64,000 nt of DNA from Sphingorhabdus sp. M41 (GTDB lineage Bacteria; Pseudomonadota; Alphaproteobacteria; Sphingomonadales; Sphingomonadaceae). The first letter of the stretch is position 1. Every line of letters starts with the position of its first letter. Below are positions 36,641 through 46,880 of this stretch, piece after piece. Made by a program: the position numbers and the translations under genes. The stretch covers positions 1,452,501 through 1,516,500 of the forward strand of contig NZ_CP014545.1 of assembly GCF_001586275.1 (NCBI RefSeq). Direction: 5' to 3'. The notes beneath the pieces are model-generated. The model saw nothing but the letters and a program-made list of their open reading frames with translations, was not told the DNA's origin and did not search any database.

Positions 36641-39028
36641 ATGACCGATTTCCTTCTCGAACTGCTCTCCGAAGAAATCCCCGCCCGCATGCAGGCCAAG
36701 GCCCGCGTTGACCTGGAGCGCCTGTTCACCGCGCAAATGGCAGAAGCAGGCCTGAAAGCCGGCGCGATCACCGTCTATTCGACGCCAAGGCGACTTGCCC
36801 TCATCGCGAAAGACCTGCCCGCACAGACCGAAGCGGTCAGCGAGGAAGCCAAGGGACCACCGGAAGCGGCGCCCGATCAGGCGGTAGAGGGTTTCTGCCG
36901 CAAGAATGGCGTCACCCGCGACCAGCTGGAAGTGCGCGATATCAAGGGGCGTCCGACTTTCTTCGCGGTGATCAACAAGCCGGGCCGCGACACCAGGGAT
37001 GTGCTGGCGGAAGCCATTCCGGCGATCATCAAAGCTTTCCCATGGCCAAAATCCATGCGCTGGGGTGATGCCAGCGTTTCCACCGAAAGTCTGCGTTGGG
37101 TGCGACCGCTGAGCGGCATCGTTGCGATCCTCGGCGATGACCTTGTGCCCTGCGAAATTGACGGCTTGACGTCAGGCTATGATACTGTCGGACATCGTTT
37201 TCATCATCAGGGCATGATCACCATCGGCAATGCCGGTGACTATGCCGAAAAGCTCCGCGCCTGCCATGTGCTCGTCGACCATGAAGAACGCCAGAACATC
37301 ATCCGCGACGGCGCCGCCAAGGCTGCATCGGATGCCGGACTGGATCTGGTCGAGGACGAAGGTCTGGTGATCGAAAATGCCGGCCTGACCGAATGGCCGG
37401 TGCCTTTGCTGGGATCATTTGACCCTGCGTTTCTGGATGTGCCCGAAGAGGTGATCCAGCTGACCGCCCGGGTGAACCAGAAATATTTCGTGTGCAAATA
37501 TCCTCCCAATGCGCAGCATGGGGAGGACAAATTGGCCCCGAATTTTGTCTGCACGGCAAACATAGCCGCCAGCGATGGCGGCAAGGCAATTATCGCGGGG
37601 AATGAGAAAGTCCTCGCCGCACGGCTCTCCGACGCCAAATTCTTCTGGGAACTTGACCAGAAGACCAAGTTGGAGGATCATGCGAAGAAATTGAGCAACA
37701 TTGTGTTCCACGAGAAATTGGGAACGGTTGCCGACAAGGTAGAGCGTGTGGCCAAGCTGGCTGAGTGGTTGGCGTCTTTAGAAGGGACTGGGTTACTCCG
37801 TGCCGACCCGGAACAGACCAAGCAGGCCGCACGTCTCTGCAAAGCTGATCTCGTCACCGAAATGGTCGGCGAGTTCCCCGAGCTGCAAGGCTTGATGGGC
37901 GGTTATTATGCAGAGAAAGAAGGACTTCCGGTGGAAGTCTCGCACGCGATCAGAGATCATTACAAGCCGGTCGGGCAGGGCGATGAAGTGCCTACCGATC
38001 CGGTTACGGTTTGGGTGAGTCTGGCGGATAAGCTGGATACGCTGGTTGGTTTCTTCGCGATTGACGAGAAGCCGACTGGGTCGAAAGACCCGTTTGCTTT
38101 GAGGCGGGCCGCGATAGGCATCCTGAGCTTGATCACGACGTCAAACATGAAAATTAGTTTGAATGCACTCGTCGATGCAGCATTGGTTGGTCTGAAATGT
38201 ACCTTTCAACAAAAAGATGAATGGAACATTTACCCTGATGATGAAAACGAAATGGGTTCAATGCATGTAGGTGATATTCGTGTGGCTTACCATGAGCTTG
38301 ACCTCGAATATGCTGCCTTTGATGTAAAAGCATTTGTGAAGTACCAAGAAGGTGAAGTTGAATCCCCAATTGGAGACTTCCTGACATTCGTTCACAAGCA
38401 TGAGCGAGTGAAGAGTTGGATACTCGATTTCCTCGCCGACCGCCTCAAAGTCCAGCAACGCGAAGCGGGCGTCCGTCACGATCTGATCGACGCGGTCTTC
38501 GCGCTCGGCGGTGAAGGCGATCTGGTGCGCCTGCTCGCCCGAGTTAAGGCGTTGCAGGCTTTTGTGGAAACTCCGGATGGCGTGAACCTGCTCGCCGGTT
38601 ACAAGCGGGCTTCGAATATTTTGAAGAAAGAAGCGGGCAATTCCGTTCGTGTCGAGCGTAGTCGAGACACGGATGCGGCAGGACAGGGTCTCTCGACTTC
38701 GCTCGAGACGAACGGCCGAGAGCGCTCCGCATCAAGTGCGGAGCAAGATGGTGCAAAATCCCTTTCCTACACACCCGAAAAAGCCGAAAAGGCCCTTATC
38801 GACGCGCTAGACGCGGCGCAGCCGGAAGTGACCGCGGCGATCAAGGCAGAGCAGTTTGAAACCGCGATGACCGCTCTGGCCGCATTGCGCGGGCCGATTG
38901 ACCAGTTTTTCGAGGATGTGACGGTGAACGACGAGGAGGAAGACAAGCGTGAAGCCCGGCTTGCCCTGTTGGCACGCTTCCGCAATGCCGTCCACCAAGT
39001 CGCTGATTTCTCTCAGATTGAGGGCTAG
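36641..39028 (+). CDS. glyS: Glycyl-tRNA synthetase beta subunit, with two in-frame insertions
   Basis: A 795-residue tRNA-binding subunit; relatives I know are roughly 690-750. Normal landmarks are FLLELLSEEIPARMQ, STPRRLALIAKDLP, WPKSMRWGDASVSTESLRWV, ADKLDTLVGFFAIDEKPTGSKDPFALRRAA and the C-terminal DALDAAQPEVTAAI. Two stretches look added: an AT-rich insert at about 38140-38430 and a palindromic repeat at 38643-38715, both in frame. GGGAGGA 8 bases before ATG 36641 is the end of the upstream repeat. All essential core elements appear intact, so the gene should be functional. Confidence 0.93.
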   Translation: MTDFLLELLSEEIPARMQAKARVDLERLFTAQMAEAGLKAGAITVYSTPRRLALIAKDLPAQTEAVSEEAKGPPEAAPDQAVEGFCRKNGVTRDQLEVRDIKGRPTFFAVINKPGRDTRDVLAEAIPAIIKAFPWPKSMRWGDASVSTESLRWVRPLSGIVAILGDDLVPCEIDGLTSGYDTVGHRFHHQGMITIGNAGDYAEKLRACHVLVDHEERQNIIRDGAAKAASDAGLDLVEDEGLVIENAGLTEWPVPLLGSFDPAFLDVPEEVIQLTARVNQKYFVCKYPPNAQHGEDKLAPNFVCTANIAASDGGKAIIAGNEKVLAARLSDAKFFWELDQKTKLEDHAKKLSNIVFHEKLGTVADKVERVAKLAEWLASLEGTGLLRADPEQTKQAARLCKADLVTEMVGEFPELQGLMGGYYAEKEGLPVEVSHAIRDHYKPVGQGDEVPTDPVTVWVSLADKLDTLVGFFAIDEKPTGSKDPFALRRAAIGILSLITTSNMKISLNALVDAALVGLKCTFQQKDEWNIYPDDENEMGSMHVGDIRVAYHELDLEYAAFDVKAFVKYQEGEVESPIGDFLTFVHKHERVKSWILDFLADRLKVQQREAGVRHDLIDAVFALGGEGDLVRLLARVKALQAFVETPDGVNLLAGYKRASNILKKEAGNSVRVERSRDTDAAGQGLSTSLETNGRERSASSAEQDGAKSLSYTPEKAEKALIDALDAAQPEVTAAIKAEQFETAMTALAALRGPIDQFFEDVTVNDEEEDKREARLALLARFRNAVHQVADFSQIEG
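38140..38430 (+). other. AT-rich in-frame insert within glyS
   Basis: Between the conserved FALRRAAIGILSLI and DFLADRLKVQQREAG blocks lies about 85 residues of unfamiliar sequence (for example FQQKDEWNIYPDDENEMG). I counted 100 G/C in the 240 bases from 38161 to 38400 (42%), against 41 of 60 (68%) just downstream at 38461-38520. E. coli GlyS has only about 40 residues here (from memory). Confidence 0.65.
38643..38715 (+). repeat. Dispersed palindrome inserted in frame in glyS
   Basis: The left arm (38643-38667, CCGTTCGTGTCGAGCGTAGT...) and the right arm (38691-38715, ...GCTCGAGACGAACGG) are 25-base near-perfect inverted repeats with two mismatches and a 23-base centre. It encodes SVRVERSRDTD...STSLETNGRE. 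This arm type is a well-known sphingomonad intergenic repeat (recollection). Confidence 0.85.
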
Positions 39029-39106
39029 AAGATATTTGATTCATAACAGTGTAAAGTTTGTAAAGTTCGACGGCGAGGTTTTTTCGGCAAGGTGACCTGA
39101 GAAACT

Positions 39107-39228
39107 GGCCCCTCCCTTTCAAGGGAGGGGATTCAGGGGTGGGATATGAGGAAAGGGGCTCGATGCCGCTTTCCGAATTTCCTGGCGACACGGCACCACC
39201 CCAACCCCTCCTCTGAAGAGGTGGGGCT
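39107..39228. repeat. Palindromic repeat between glyS and ppdK
   Basis: Left part GGCCCCTCCCTTTCAAGGGA followed by GGGGATTCAGGGGTGGG (39107-39143); right part CACCACCCCAACCCCTCCTC followed by TGAAGAGGTGGGGCT (39194-39228). Ends pair with each other, and each also forms a local hairpin. About 50 bases separate the arms. It ends 24 bases before the ppdK start. Confidence 0.85.
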
Positions 39229-39251
39229 AACATATGGAGTTGAAAGCAAGA

Positions 39252-41926
<2,675 letters not shown>

Positions 41927-41930
<4 letters not shown>

Positions 41931-42616
41931 TCTTCCGTTCGGCCCAGTATCCGGTCGATTTCGGCCTGAGCGATGTTGAATTTCCAGTTCTGGACCATGT
42001 GCTTGCTGTGCAATTTCCCGTTCAGGCAGGCGAGATGGCAATAGAGACCTCGTGAGACAAACAGCCCGTCCGCGTTTGACAGGTCACGAAATTCGAGCTG
42101 GAAAATTTCGTCTTCGGTAATGGGCTGATCGCAAAAGGCGCAGGGCGTGAGATAGCCTTGGCTGCTTTCGATTTGTGTCAGCGGCGGCGGGTCACAGGGC
42201 ACATCGGCATTGAGCCGGTCGATCAGGCCGGTAACGGCGATATTCCACTCATTGGTTTCGCTATCCTCTTCTGACCATAGTTCGAGCAGTTCCGATCCTG
42301 CCAATATTCGGGAAACCGAATCCTTCGCCTTGTTGATCAGAGGCGTGTCGGGCTTTGCCATGGTACCGAGGCGGTTGCGGAGGTCGTCGGGAACATCGGC
42401 GGCCTGCTGCCCCATGAGAAAGGCGACGCATTCCGCTGCAGCCAGGGTTTCGCTTGCCAGATCCACTTCGATATATGCCTCCGGCCCACAATCGTCTGTC
42501 TGGCCAAACGATTCGAGCTCGTTTAACTTGCCTTCAATGTCATCGGTCGAGGCGACTTCGGCGGCCCAGTCTACCGCGGAATCATTCTCGAAACTGCCCG
42601 TACCCCATGTTCCCAT
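41927..42616 (-). CDS. DUF4259-type protein with C-terminal zinc-ribbon-like extension
   Basis: A 229-residue protein. The N-terminal 130 residues open MGTWGTGSFENDSAVDWAAEV, the hallmark of DUF4259, whose function is unknown. The C-terminal portion adds CAFCDQPITEDEIF and YCHLACLNGKLHSK, four cysteines that could bind zinc in a treble-clef manner. Strongly acidic overall. It is convergent with ppdK, overlapping by 4 bases. Confidence 0.8.
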
Positions 42617-42681
42617 CGACCGTCTCTCCGTCCGTTGATGGTCTTTCTACAAATGAATGACAAAATAGCCACTAAAATGGC

Positions 42682-42710
42682 TTGCAAGCGCGGGCATCAC
42701 CCCCTATCTG
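42682..42710 (+). promoter_or_regulatory. Promoter of tRNA-Arg (TTGCAA-17-TATCTG)
   Basis: TTGCAA (42682-42687), a 17-base spacer and TATCTG (42705-42710) end 13 bases before the tRNA 5' end. The -35 matches those of SRP RNA, rpsF and acpP. Confidence 0.55.
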
Positions 42711-42723
42711 CACCGTCTGGTTA

Positions 42724-42800
42724 GCGCCCATAGCTCAGCTGGATAGAGTACTTGACTACGAATCAAGGGGTCGGGAGTTCGAATCTCTCTGGGCGCACCA
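42724..42800 (+). tRNA. tRNA-Arg (ACG)
   Basis: A 77-base cloverleaf with encoded CCA. Acceptor GCGCCCA pairs with TGGGCGC. Anticodon stem-loop is CTTGA-CTACGAA-TCAAG, with anticodon ACG (the adenosine is normally edited to inosine). T-arm GGGAG-TTCGAAT-CTCTC. Confidence 0.97.
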
Positions 42801-42901
42801 CTTTCCCTCTTTTGTCAGATCCTGCCCCAAGGTGCACTTGCACATGGCCCGATGCTCGCCTAGTTTGTCGGCATTGCACCCGATGAACTGAAGGACCTGT
42901 T

Positions 42902-43522
42902 TTGGCCGATTATTCCCAATCCATTGTCGACGCGCTTGCGGAGCGCGAAGCCCAGAAAATTACGGTACCCGACGAGGTCCAGGACGCGGTGCGGACGCTG
43001 TTGCGCTGGTCCGGCGAAGACCCGGAACGCGAAGGGCTGATCGACACGCCGAAACGCGTGGCGCGGGCTTGGAAGGAATATTGCGAAGGCTATGCCGAGA
43101 ACCCGGCGATGCATCTGGCGCGAACCTTCGAAGAAGTCGGTGGCTATGACGAGCTGGTGCTGCTCAAGGACATCCCGTTCCACTCCCACTGCGAACATCA
43201 TATGGCTCCGATTATCGGCAAGGCCAGCATCGCCTATATGCCGACCGACAAGGTTGTCGGCATTTCCAAACTGGCTCGCGTGCTCCACGGATTCTCGCGG
43301 CGGCTGCAGGTGCAGGAACGGCTCACTGCCGAAGTTGCAGAATGTATCTGGGATAATTTGAAGCCCGCCGGTGTGGCCGTCGTGATCGAAGCCAGCCACA
43401 GCTGCATGACTGCACGCGGCGTGCGCACTCCGGGTGTTTCGATGACCACCAGCCGTCTGCTGGGTTGTTTCCTGGAAGATGCGCGCAGTCGCGAGGAAGT
43501 GATGAGCCTGATGGGCTATTGA
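42902..43522 (+). CDS. folE: GTP cyclohydrolase I
   Basis: A 206-residue enzyme converting GTP to dihydroneopterin triphosphate, the first step of folate synthesis. The zinc ligands lie in FHSHCEHHMAPIIG and SHSCMTARGV. GISKLARVLHGFSRRLQVQERL is the substrate-pocket helix, and PERDEGLIDTP-like PEREGLIDTPKRVARA is also present. The start is TTG 42902 with AAGGA 7 bases upstream; the frame closes with a stop just above, so no earlier start is possible. Confidence 0.95.
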   Translation: MADYSQSIVDALAEREAQKITVPDEVQDAVRTLLRWSGEDPEREGLIDTPKRVARAWKEYCEGYAENPAMHLARTFEEVGGYDELVLLKDIPFHSHCEHHMAPIIGKASIAYMPTDKVVGISKLARVLHGFSRRLQVQERLTAEVAECIWDNLKPAGVAVVIEASHSCMTARGVRTPGVSMTTSRLLGCFLEDARSREEVMSLMGY

Positions 43523-43535
43523 GGCGAAAGCCCGC

Positions 43536-44192
43536 TCAACGCATCCATTTTCGCATCAGATTATATTGCACCGCCTGCAGGCGGGCATAATTTTCCTGCG
43601 CCATATTGAGGCCCTCGAGAGCCGCGACTTCGTTCAGTTCGTATAGCAGATTGCGCTTCATCACATCGGGGATTTTGCTCTGGATGAAGGTGATCGCAAC
43701 CATGCGTTCGCCTTCGGTCACCGGCTCGACCTCGTGTAGCGTGTAAGAGGGATAAACGATCGCTGTCCCCGGAACGCCCTTGAACCGCATGCTCGCTTCT
43801 CCCTGGGTGACATGGAGGGCGCCGCCCTTGCAGTCGTTCACATCGCTCAGGAATATGGTGCAGCTCAAGTCGGAGCGAAGCGGGCCGTCGGGCAGGGGTA
43901 TGATCGCGCTGTCGGCGTGCAGCCCGTAGTTCATCCCCGGCTTGTAACGCGTGATCAGCGGCGGTGCGACTCTCTCGGGAAATGCGAAGTCGACAAATTC
44001 GCGATTGGCCATCAGCGCGTCGTGCAGGATCTGCGAGGATTTCTTATAACCTTCGACATCGTGCAATTGCAGGTTATTCTTCACCTTGCTGTGCGGATTG
44101 CTGATCTTGCCGTCGACAAATTTTGCGGTATCGGCAATTTTTTTCAGTTCATTGACCTGACTTTGGTCGAGTAAGCTGAGTTGCTTGAACAT
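43536..44192 (-). CDS. Fe(II)/2-oxoglutarate-dependent PKHD-type hydroxylase (PiuC-like)
   Basis: A 218-residue double-stranded beta-helix dioxygenase. The facial triad is in YGLHADSAI (His-x-Asp) and YTLHEVEPV (His), with the 2-oxoglutarate arginine in TEGERMVAITF. Length and the C-terminal helical tail match PiuC/YbiX proteins, which often accompany TonB receptors for iron, though none is present here. It shares a 1-base overlap (TAATG) with the upstream sulfotransferase-like gene, so the two form an operon. Confidence 0.9.
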   Translation of the reverse strand: MFKQLSLLDQSQVNELKKIADTAKFVDGKISNPHSKVKNNLQLHDVEGYKKSSQILHDALMANREFVDFAFPERVAPPLITRYKPGMNYGLHADSAIIPLPDGPLRSDLSCTIFLSDVNDCKGGALHVTQGEASMRFKGVPGTAIVYPSYTLHEVEPVTEGERMVAITFIQSKIPDVMKRNLLYELNEVAALEGLNMAQENYARLQAVQYNLMRKWMR

Positions 44193-45250
44193 TATCGTCT
44201 CGTTTCCGCTTTTGCTATCGCCGCGCCTACTACCGGGAAGCGCCGCGCCAATTGGTTAACCCATAGCAGCGTCTGCCTGATATCGTCAGCATGAATTTGC
44301 GCAGCTTCGGCCAAGAGCTCTTCCCGCAGCGATGCACTATAGTCATATTCGGGGGCCTTGGAATAGCTGGTCATGATCGGGCTGGAAACCAGACTCCGGG
44401 AATCTTCCATGGAAAGATGTCGTCCGAAATGGCTGGCCGCAATCTGCAGCTGTTCGGCGGGCTGGTGAAGAAAATCATCGAAATCCATCCACGCGATATT
44501 TGCGTCTGGGCAATGATGTTCGGCATCACAGAGCGTGACCATCTCGCACAGCCACCCCAGAGCAGCGGTCTGGGCAAGCGACAAAGTTTCTTTGCTGGCC
44601 AATGACTCGCCGCAGTGCCGTTCGAGCCGGAGCAGCCTGAGTTCGGCGAGCGCCGCCGCTTCCTGTTTTGATGCATCCCCGGCCAATATGGTTGGCAGAT
44701 AGCGATCAAGAGAAGCGAACAGGAAGAGCGCCGTGCCGTTGTCTGCAAGCAAGTTCTTAGCGAGAGGGCTGACAAAGCTGCTAGCCTTGATCATCACCCG
44801 TTGGTTTGCGTGAAATACGCGCGAGAGCCAGTTTTCTACCTGGGTCAGACGTGTCGCCAGCTCTTGTTCGGACCAGCCGATATCAGCCGGCTTGACAACC
44901 TGAACTTCAGCCAGTTGCCGCAATATTGCCGGTTCGCGCAGGGCAAGAAAGTCGTCCAGTTCCCCCAGCAGCCGGGAAATAAGAGTCGATCCGACATGGC
45001 CGACGTGGAAAATATAATGGGGTTTGTTGAGGGAAGACGGAGGCAGTGAAGGAATATCCGGCCATGAAACGATCTGCCGCTGCAGTTCCGGCGTCAATAT
45101 GCGCTGGTCAAGAAAGCTGGCTTGCCGGAAGGCGGCTTCGCTCATCGTCGATAGCAGCACCTGATCCTTGGCCAAATCAGCAAGATGCGGAAAGAGTGAC
45201 GCATCTTGTGCAAAAACGGATTGCCAATCGTTATTCAACCGATCCTCCAA
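44192..45250 (-). CDS. Sulfotransferase-like P-loop protein
   Basis: A 352-residue protein. YIFHVGHVGSTLISRLLGEL (about residue 78) looks like the PAPS-binding phosphate loop of sulfotransferases (the region GxxGSTLxxRLL). Downstream stretches contain helices with WMDFDDFLHQPAEQL, resembling a late Ser/Arg region. The exact family is unclear, and catalytic competence cannot be judged. Tight coupling to the PKHD hydroxylase suggests they work on one substrate or pathway. It follows the rpsF-rplI unit behind a strong terminator. Confidence 0.6.
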   Translation of the reverse strand: MEDRLNNDWQSVFAQDASLFPHLADLAKDQVLLSTMSEAAFRQASFLDQRILTPELQRQIVSWPDIPSLPPSSLNKPHYIFHVGHVGSTLISRLLGELDDFLALREPAILRQLAEVQVVKPADIGWSEQELATRLTQVENWLSRVFHANQRVMIKASSFVSPLAKNLLADNGTALFLFASLDRYLPTILAGDASKQEAAALAELRLLRLERHCGESLASKETLSLAQTAALGWLCEMVTLCDAEHHCPDANIAWMDFDDFLHQPAEQLQIAASHFGRHLSMEDSRSLVSSPIMTSYSKAPEYDYSASLREELLAEAAQIHADDIRQTLLWVNQLARRFPVVGAAIAKAETRR

Positions 45251-45254
45251 AGAG

Positions 45255-45303
45255 AAAGCCCGGGTCTGGTGGGCCGTCTTTCGACGGTCCGGACCCGGGC
45301 TTT
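45255..45303 (-). terminator. Strong terminator after rplI
   Basis: AAAGCCCGGGTC (45255-45266) pairs perfectly with GACCCGGGCTTT (45292-45303). An inner stem GGCCGTC/GACGGTCC closes a TTTC loop. On the minus strand a CTCTTTG tract follows. It separates the ribosomal operon from the next unit. Confidence 0.85.
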
Positions 45304-45325
45304 CAAAATCAAAGTCAGAATAGGA

Positions 45326-45970
45326 CTATTCCTTGGTTTCGGTATCGTCCTGCTCTTCTGTTTCTGTGGTCTCAGGCGCAGCATCTGCATTTGCTTCAAC
45401 TGTTTCTTCACCCGCATCTTCGCTGTCAGGCGAAAGAGCTGCAGCGGCCAGTTCAGCCTGATCATCTTCAAACATCTGGGCGATCACGTCGACGCCGTCT
45501 TTTTGCAGATCAGCTTCATCATCCGAACGGGCGACATTGGCCTGGATGGTAACGTTGACTTCCGGGTGGAGGCGAACGCGAACATCGAAAACACCGAGTG
45601 TCTTGATCGGCTTTTCCAGGATGACCATGCTCTTTTCAACGACGGCGTTCTTGCCATCGGCGTTCAGGGCTTCGACAATATCGCGAACGGACACGGAACC
45701 ATAAAGCTGGCCGCTGGCAGACGATGCACGGATCAGAACGATCTGCTTGCCGTCGATGCCGCCGGATGCCGCTTCGGCTTCCTTGCGCTTCGTTTCATTG
45801 TCCGCTTCAATCTGCTGGCGATTGGCTTCGAAGACCTTCTTGTTGGCTTCGTTGGCGCGCAGCGCTTTCTTGTTGGGCAGCAGAAAATTGCGAGCATAGC
45901 CGTTTTTGACGGTGACGATGTCGCCAATGCTTCCCAGTTTCTCTACGCGTTCAAGCAAAATAATATCCAT
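45326..45970 (-). CDS. rplI: 50S ribosomal protein L9
   Basis: A 214-residue protein. The N-terminal domain (MDIILLERVEKLGSIGDIVTVKNGYARNFLLPNKKAL) binds 23S rRNA, a long connecting helix follows, then the C-terminal domain (GKNAVVEKSMVILEKPIKTLGVFDVRVRLHPEV). The final 50 residues form an acidic tail (EDAGEETVEANADAAPETTE) that makes it longer than the 149-residue E. coli protein. Last gene of rpsF-rpsR-rplI. Confidence 0.97.
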   Translation of the reverse strand: MDIILLERVEKLGSIGDIVTVKNGYARNFLLPNKKALRANEANKKVFEANRQQIEADNETKRKEAEAASGGIDGKQIVLIRASSASGQLYGSVSVRDIVEALNADGKNAVVEKSMVILEKPIKTLGVFDVRVRLHPEVNVTIQANVARSDDEADLQKDGVDVIAQMFEDDQAELAAAALSPDSEDAGEETVEANADAAPETTETEEQDDTETKE

Positions 45971-45980
45971 TGTTTCGCTC

Positions 45981-46205
45981 CTACTTCACGAGATAAGGCA
46001 GCAGGCCGAGATGGCGTGCGCGTTTGATGGCTCTGGAGAGCTCGCGCTGCTTCTTGGCGGAAACTGCGGTGATACGACTTGGTACGATCTTGCCGCGTTC
46101 GGATATGAATCCCTGCAGCGTCTTCACGTCTTTATAGTCGATGGGCTTTGCGTTCTTGCCGGAAAAGGGGCAGCTTTTGCGGCGACGGAAAAATGGACGT
46201 CCCAT
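45981..46205 (-). CDS. rpsR: 30S ribosomal protein S18
   Basis: A 74-residue ribosomal protein. Landmarks are [44 protein letters not shown] and [15 protein letters not shown], which are diagnostic of S18. Lies between rpsF and rplI with gaps of 20 and 10 bases. The S6-S18 heterodimer assembles on the platform of the 30S subunit. Confidence 0.97.
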   Translation of the reverse strand: MGRPFFRRRKSCPFSGKNAKPIDYKDVKTLQGFISERGKIVPSRITAVSAKKQRELSRAIKRARHLGLLPYLVK

Positions 46206-46225
46206 GTTTTAACTCCTTTTCTGGC

Positions 46226-46588
46226 TTAATTGTCGTCGCGACGCGGTTTGCGTTCGCGATCACGTTCGGGTTTGCGCATCATCACGGACGGGCCTTCTTC
46301 ATGCTCGTCGACGCGGATGGTCAGGAAACGGATGACATCTTCGTTGATCCGGGTCTGGCGTTCGAGTTCCAGGACAACGCTGCCCGGTGCATCGAGACGC
46401 AGCATGACATAATGTGCCTTGCGGTTCTTCTGGATCTTGTAGGCGAGCGTACGCAGGCCCCAGGTTTCGGTCAATACGACCTTGCCTTCATTCGATTCAA
46501 CAATTTTGGTGGCTTCCTGCGCGAGAGCATCAACCTGAGACTGGCTCAGATCTTGTCGCGCGAGGAAGACATGCTCATACATTGGCAT
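46226..46588 (-). CDS. rpsF: 30S ribosomal protein S6
   Basis: A 120-residue protein opening [22 protein letters not shown] and continuing [24 protein letters not shown], the S6 fold that binds S18. The basic tail [16 protein letters not shown] is longer than in E. coli. It leads the operon from a promoter about 115 bases upstream. Confidence 0.97.
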   Translation of the reverse strand: MPMYEHVFLARQDLSQSQVDALAQEATKIVESNEGKVVLTETWGLRTLAYKIQKNRKAHYVMLRLDAPGSVVLELERQTRINEDVIRFLTIRVDEHEEGPSVMMRKPERDRERKPRRDDN

Positions 46589-46702
46589 GCAATCATTCCT
46601 TCATTTACCGCCGATCGCTGACGCCGCACCATGCAGACACGCCCCTCCGGCTTTCTTCGTTTTCCGGGTGATTCGGACGGACCGGATCACGCGGAAGCGG
46701 CG

Positions 46703-46731
46703 CCTATGGCGGAATTGGGAGCGGATTGCAA
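46703..46731 (-). promoter_or_regulatory. Promoter of the rpsF-rpsR-rplI operon
   Basis: On the minus strand, TTGCAA (46731-46726), a 17-base spacer and CATAGG (46708-46703). The remaining intergenic sequence (46589-46880) holds the upstream terminator and no visible gene. Confidence 0.45.
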
Positions 46732-46814
46732 GAAGTAGTGCGTATCCAATGCATCCCCGAACCCGGACACTCGAAACCAGCATGCGATACTGGAAGTCTG
46801 TCGACCAGGTCCTG

Positions 46815-46848
46815 CAAAAAAGGACGCTTTCCGGTTGGAAAGCGTCCT
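46815..46848 (-). terminator. Terminator of the CsgG-like gene
   Basis: AGGACGCTTTCC (46821-46832) pairs perfectly with GGAAAGCGTCCT (46837-46848) around GGTT. On the minus strand six T follow. Confidence 0.92.
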
Positions 46849-46880
46849 CGAGACGATGGCAGCTTGCGATCGGGTCGCTA

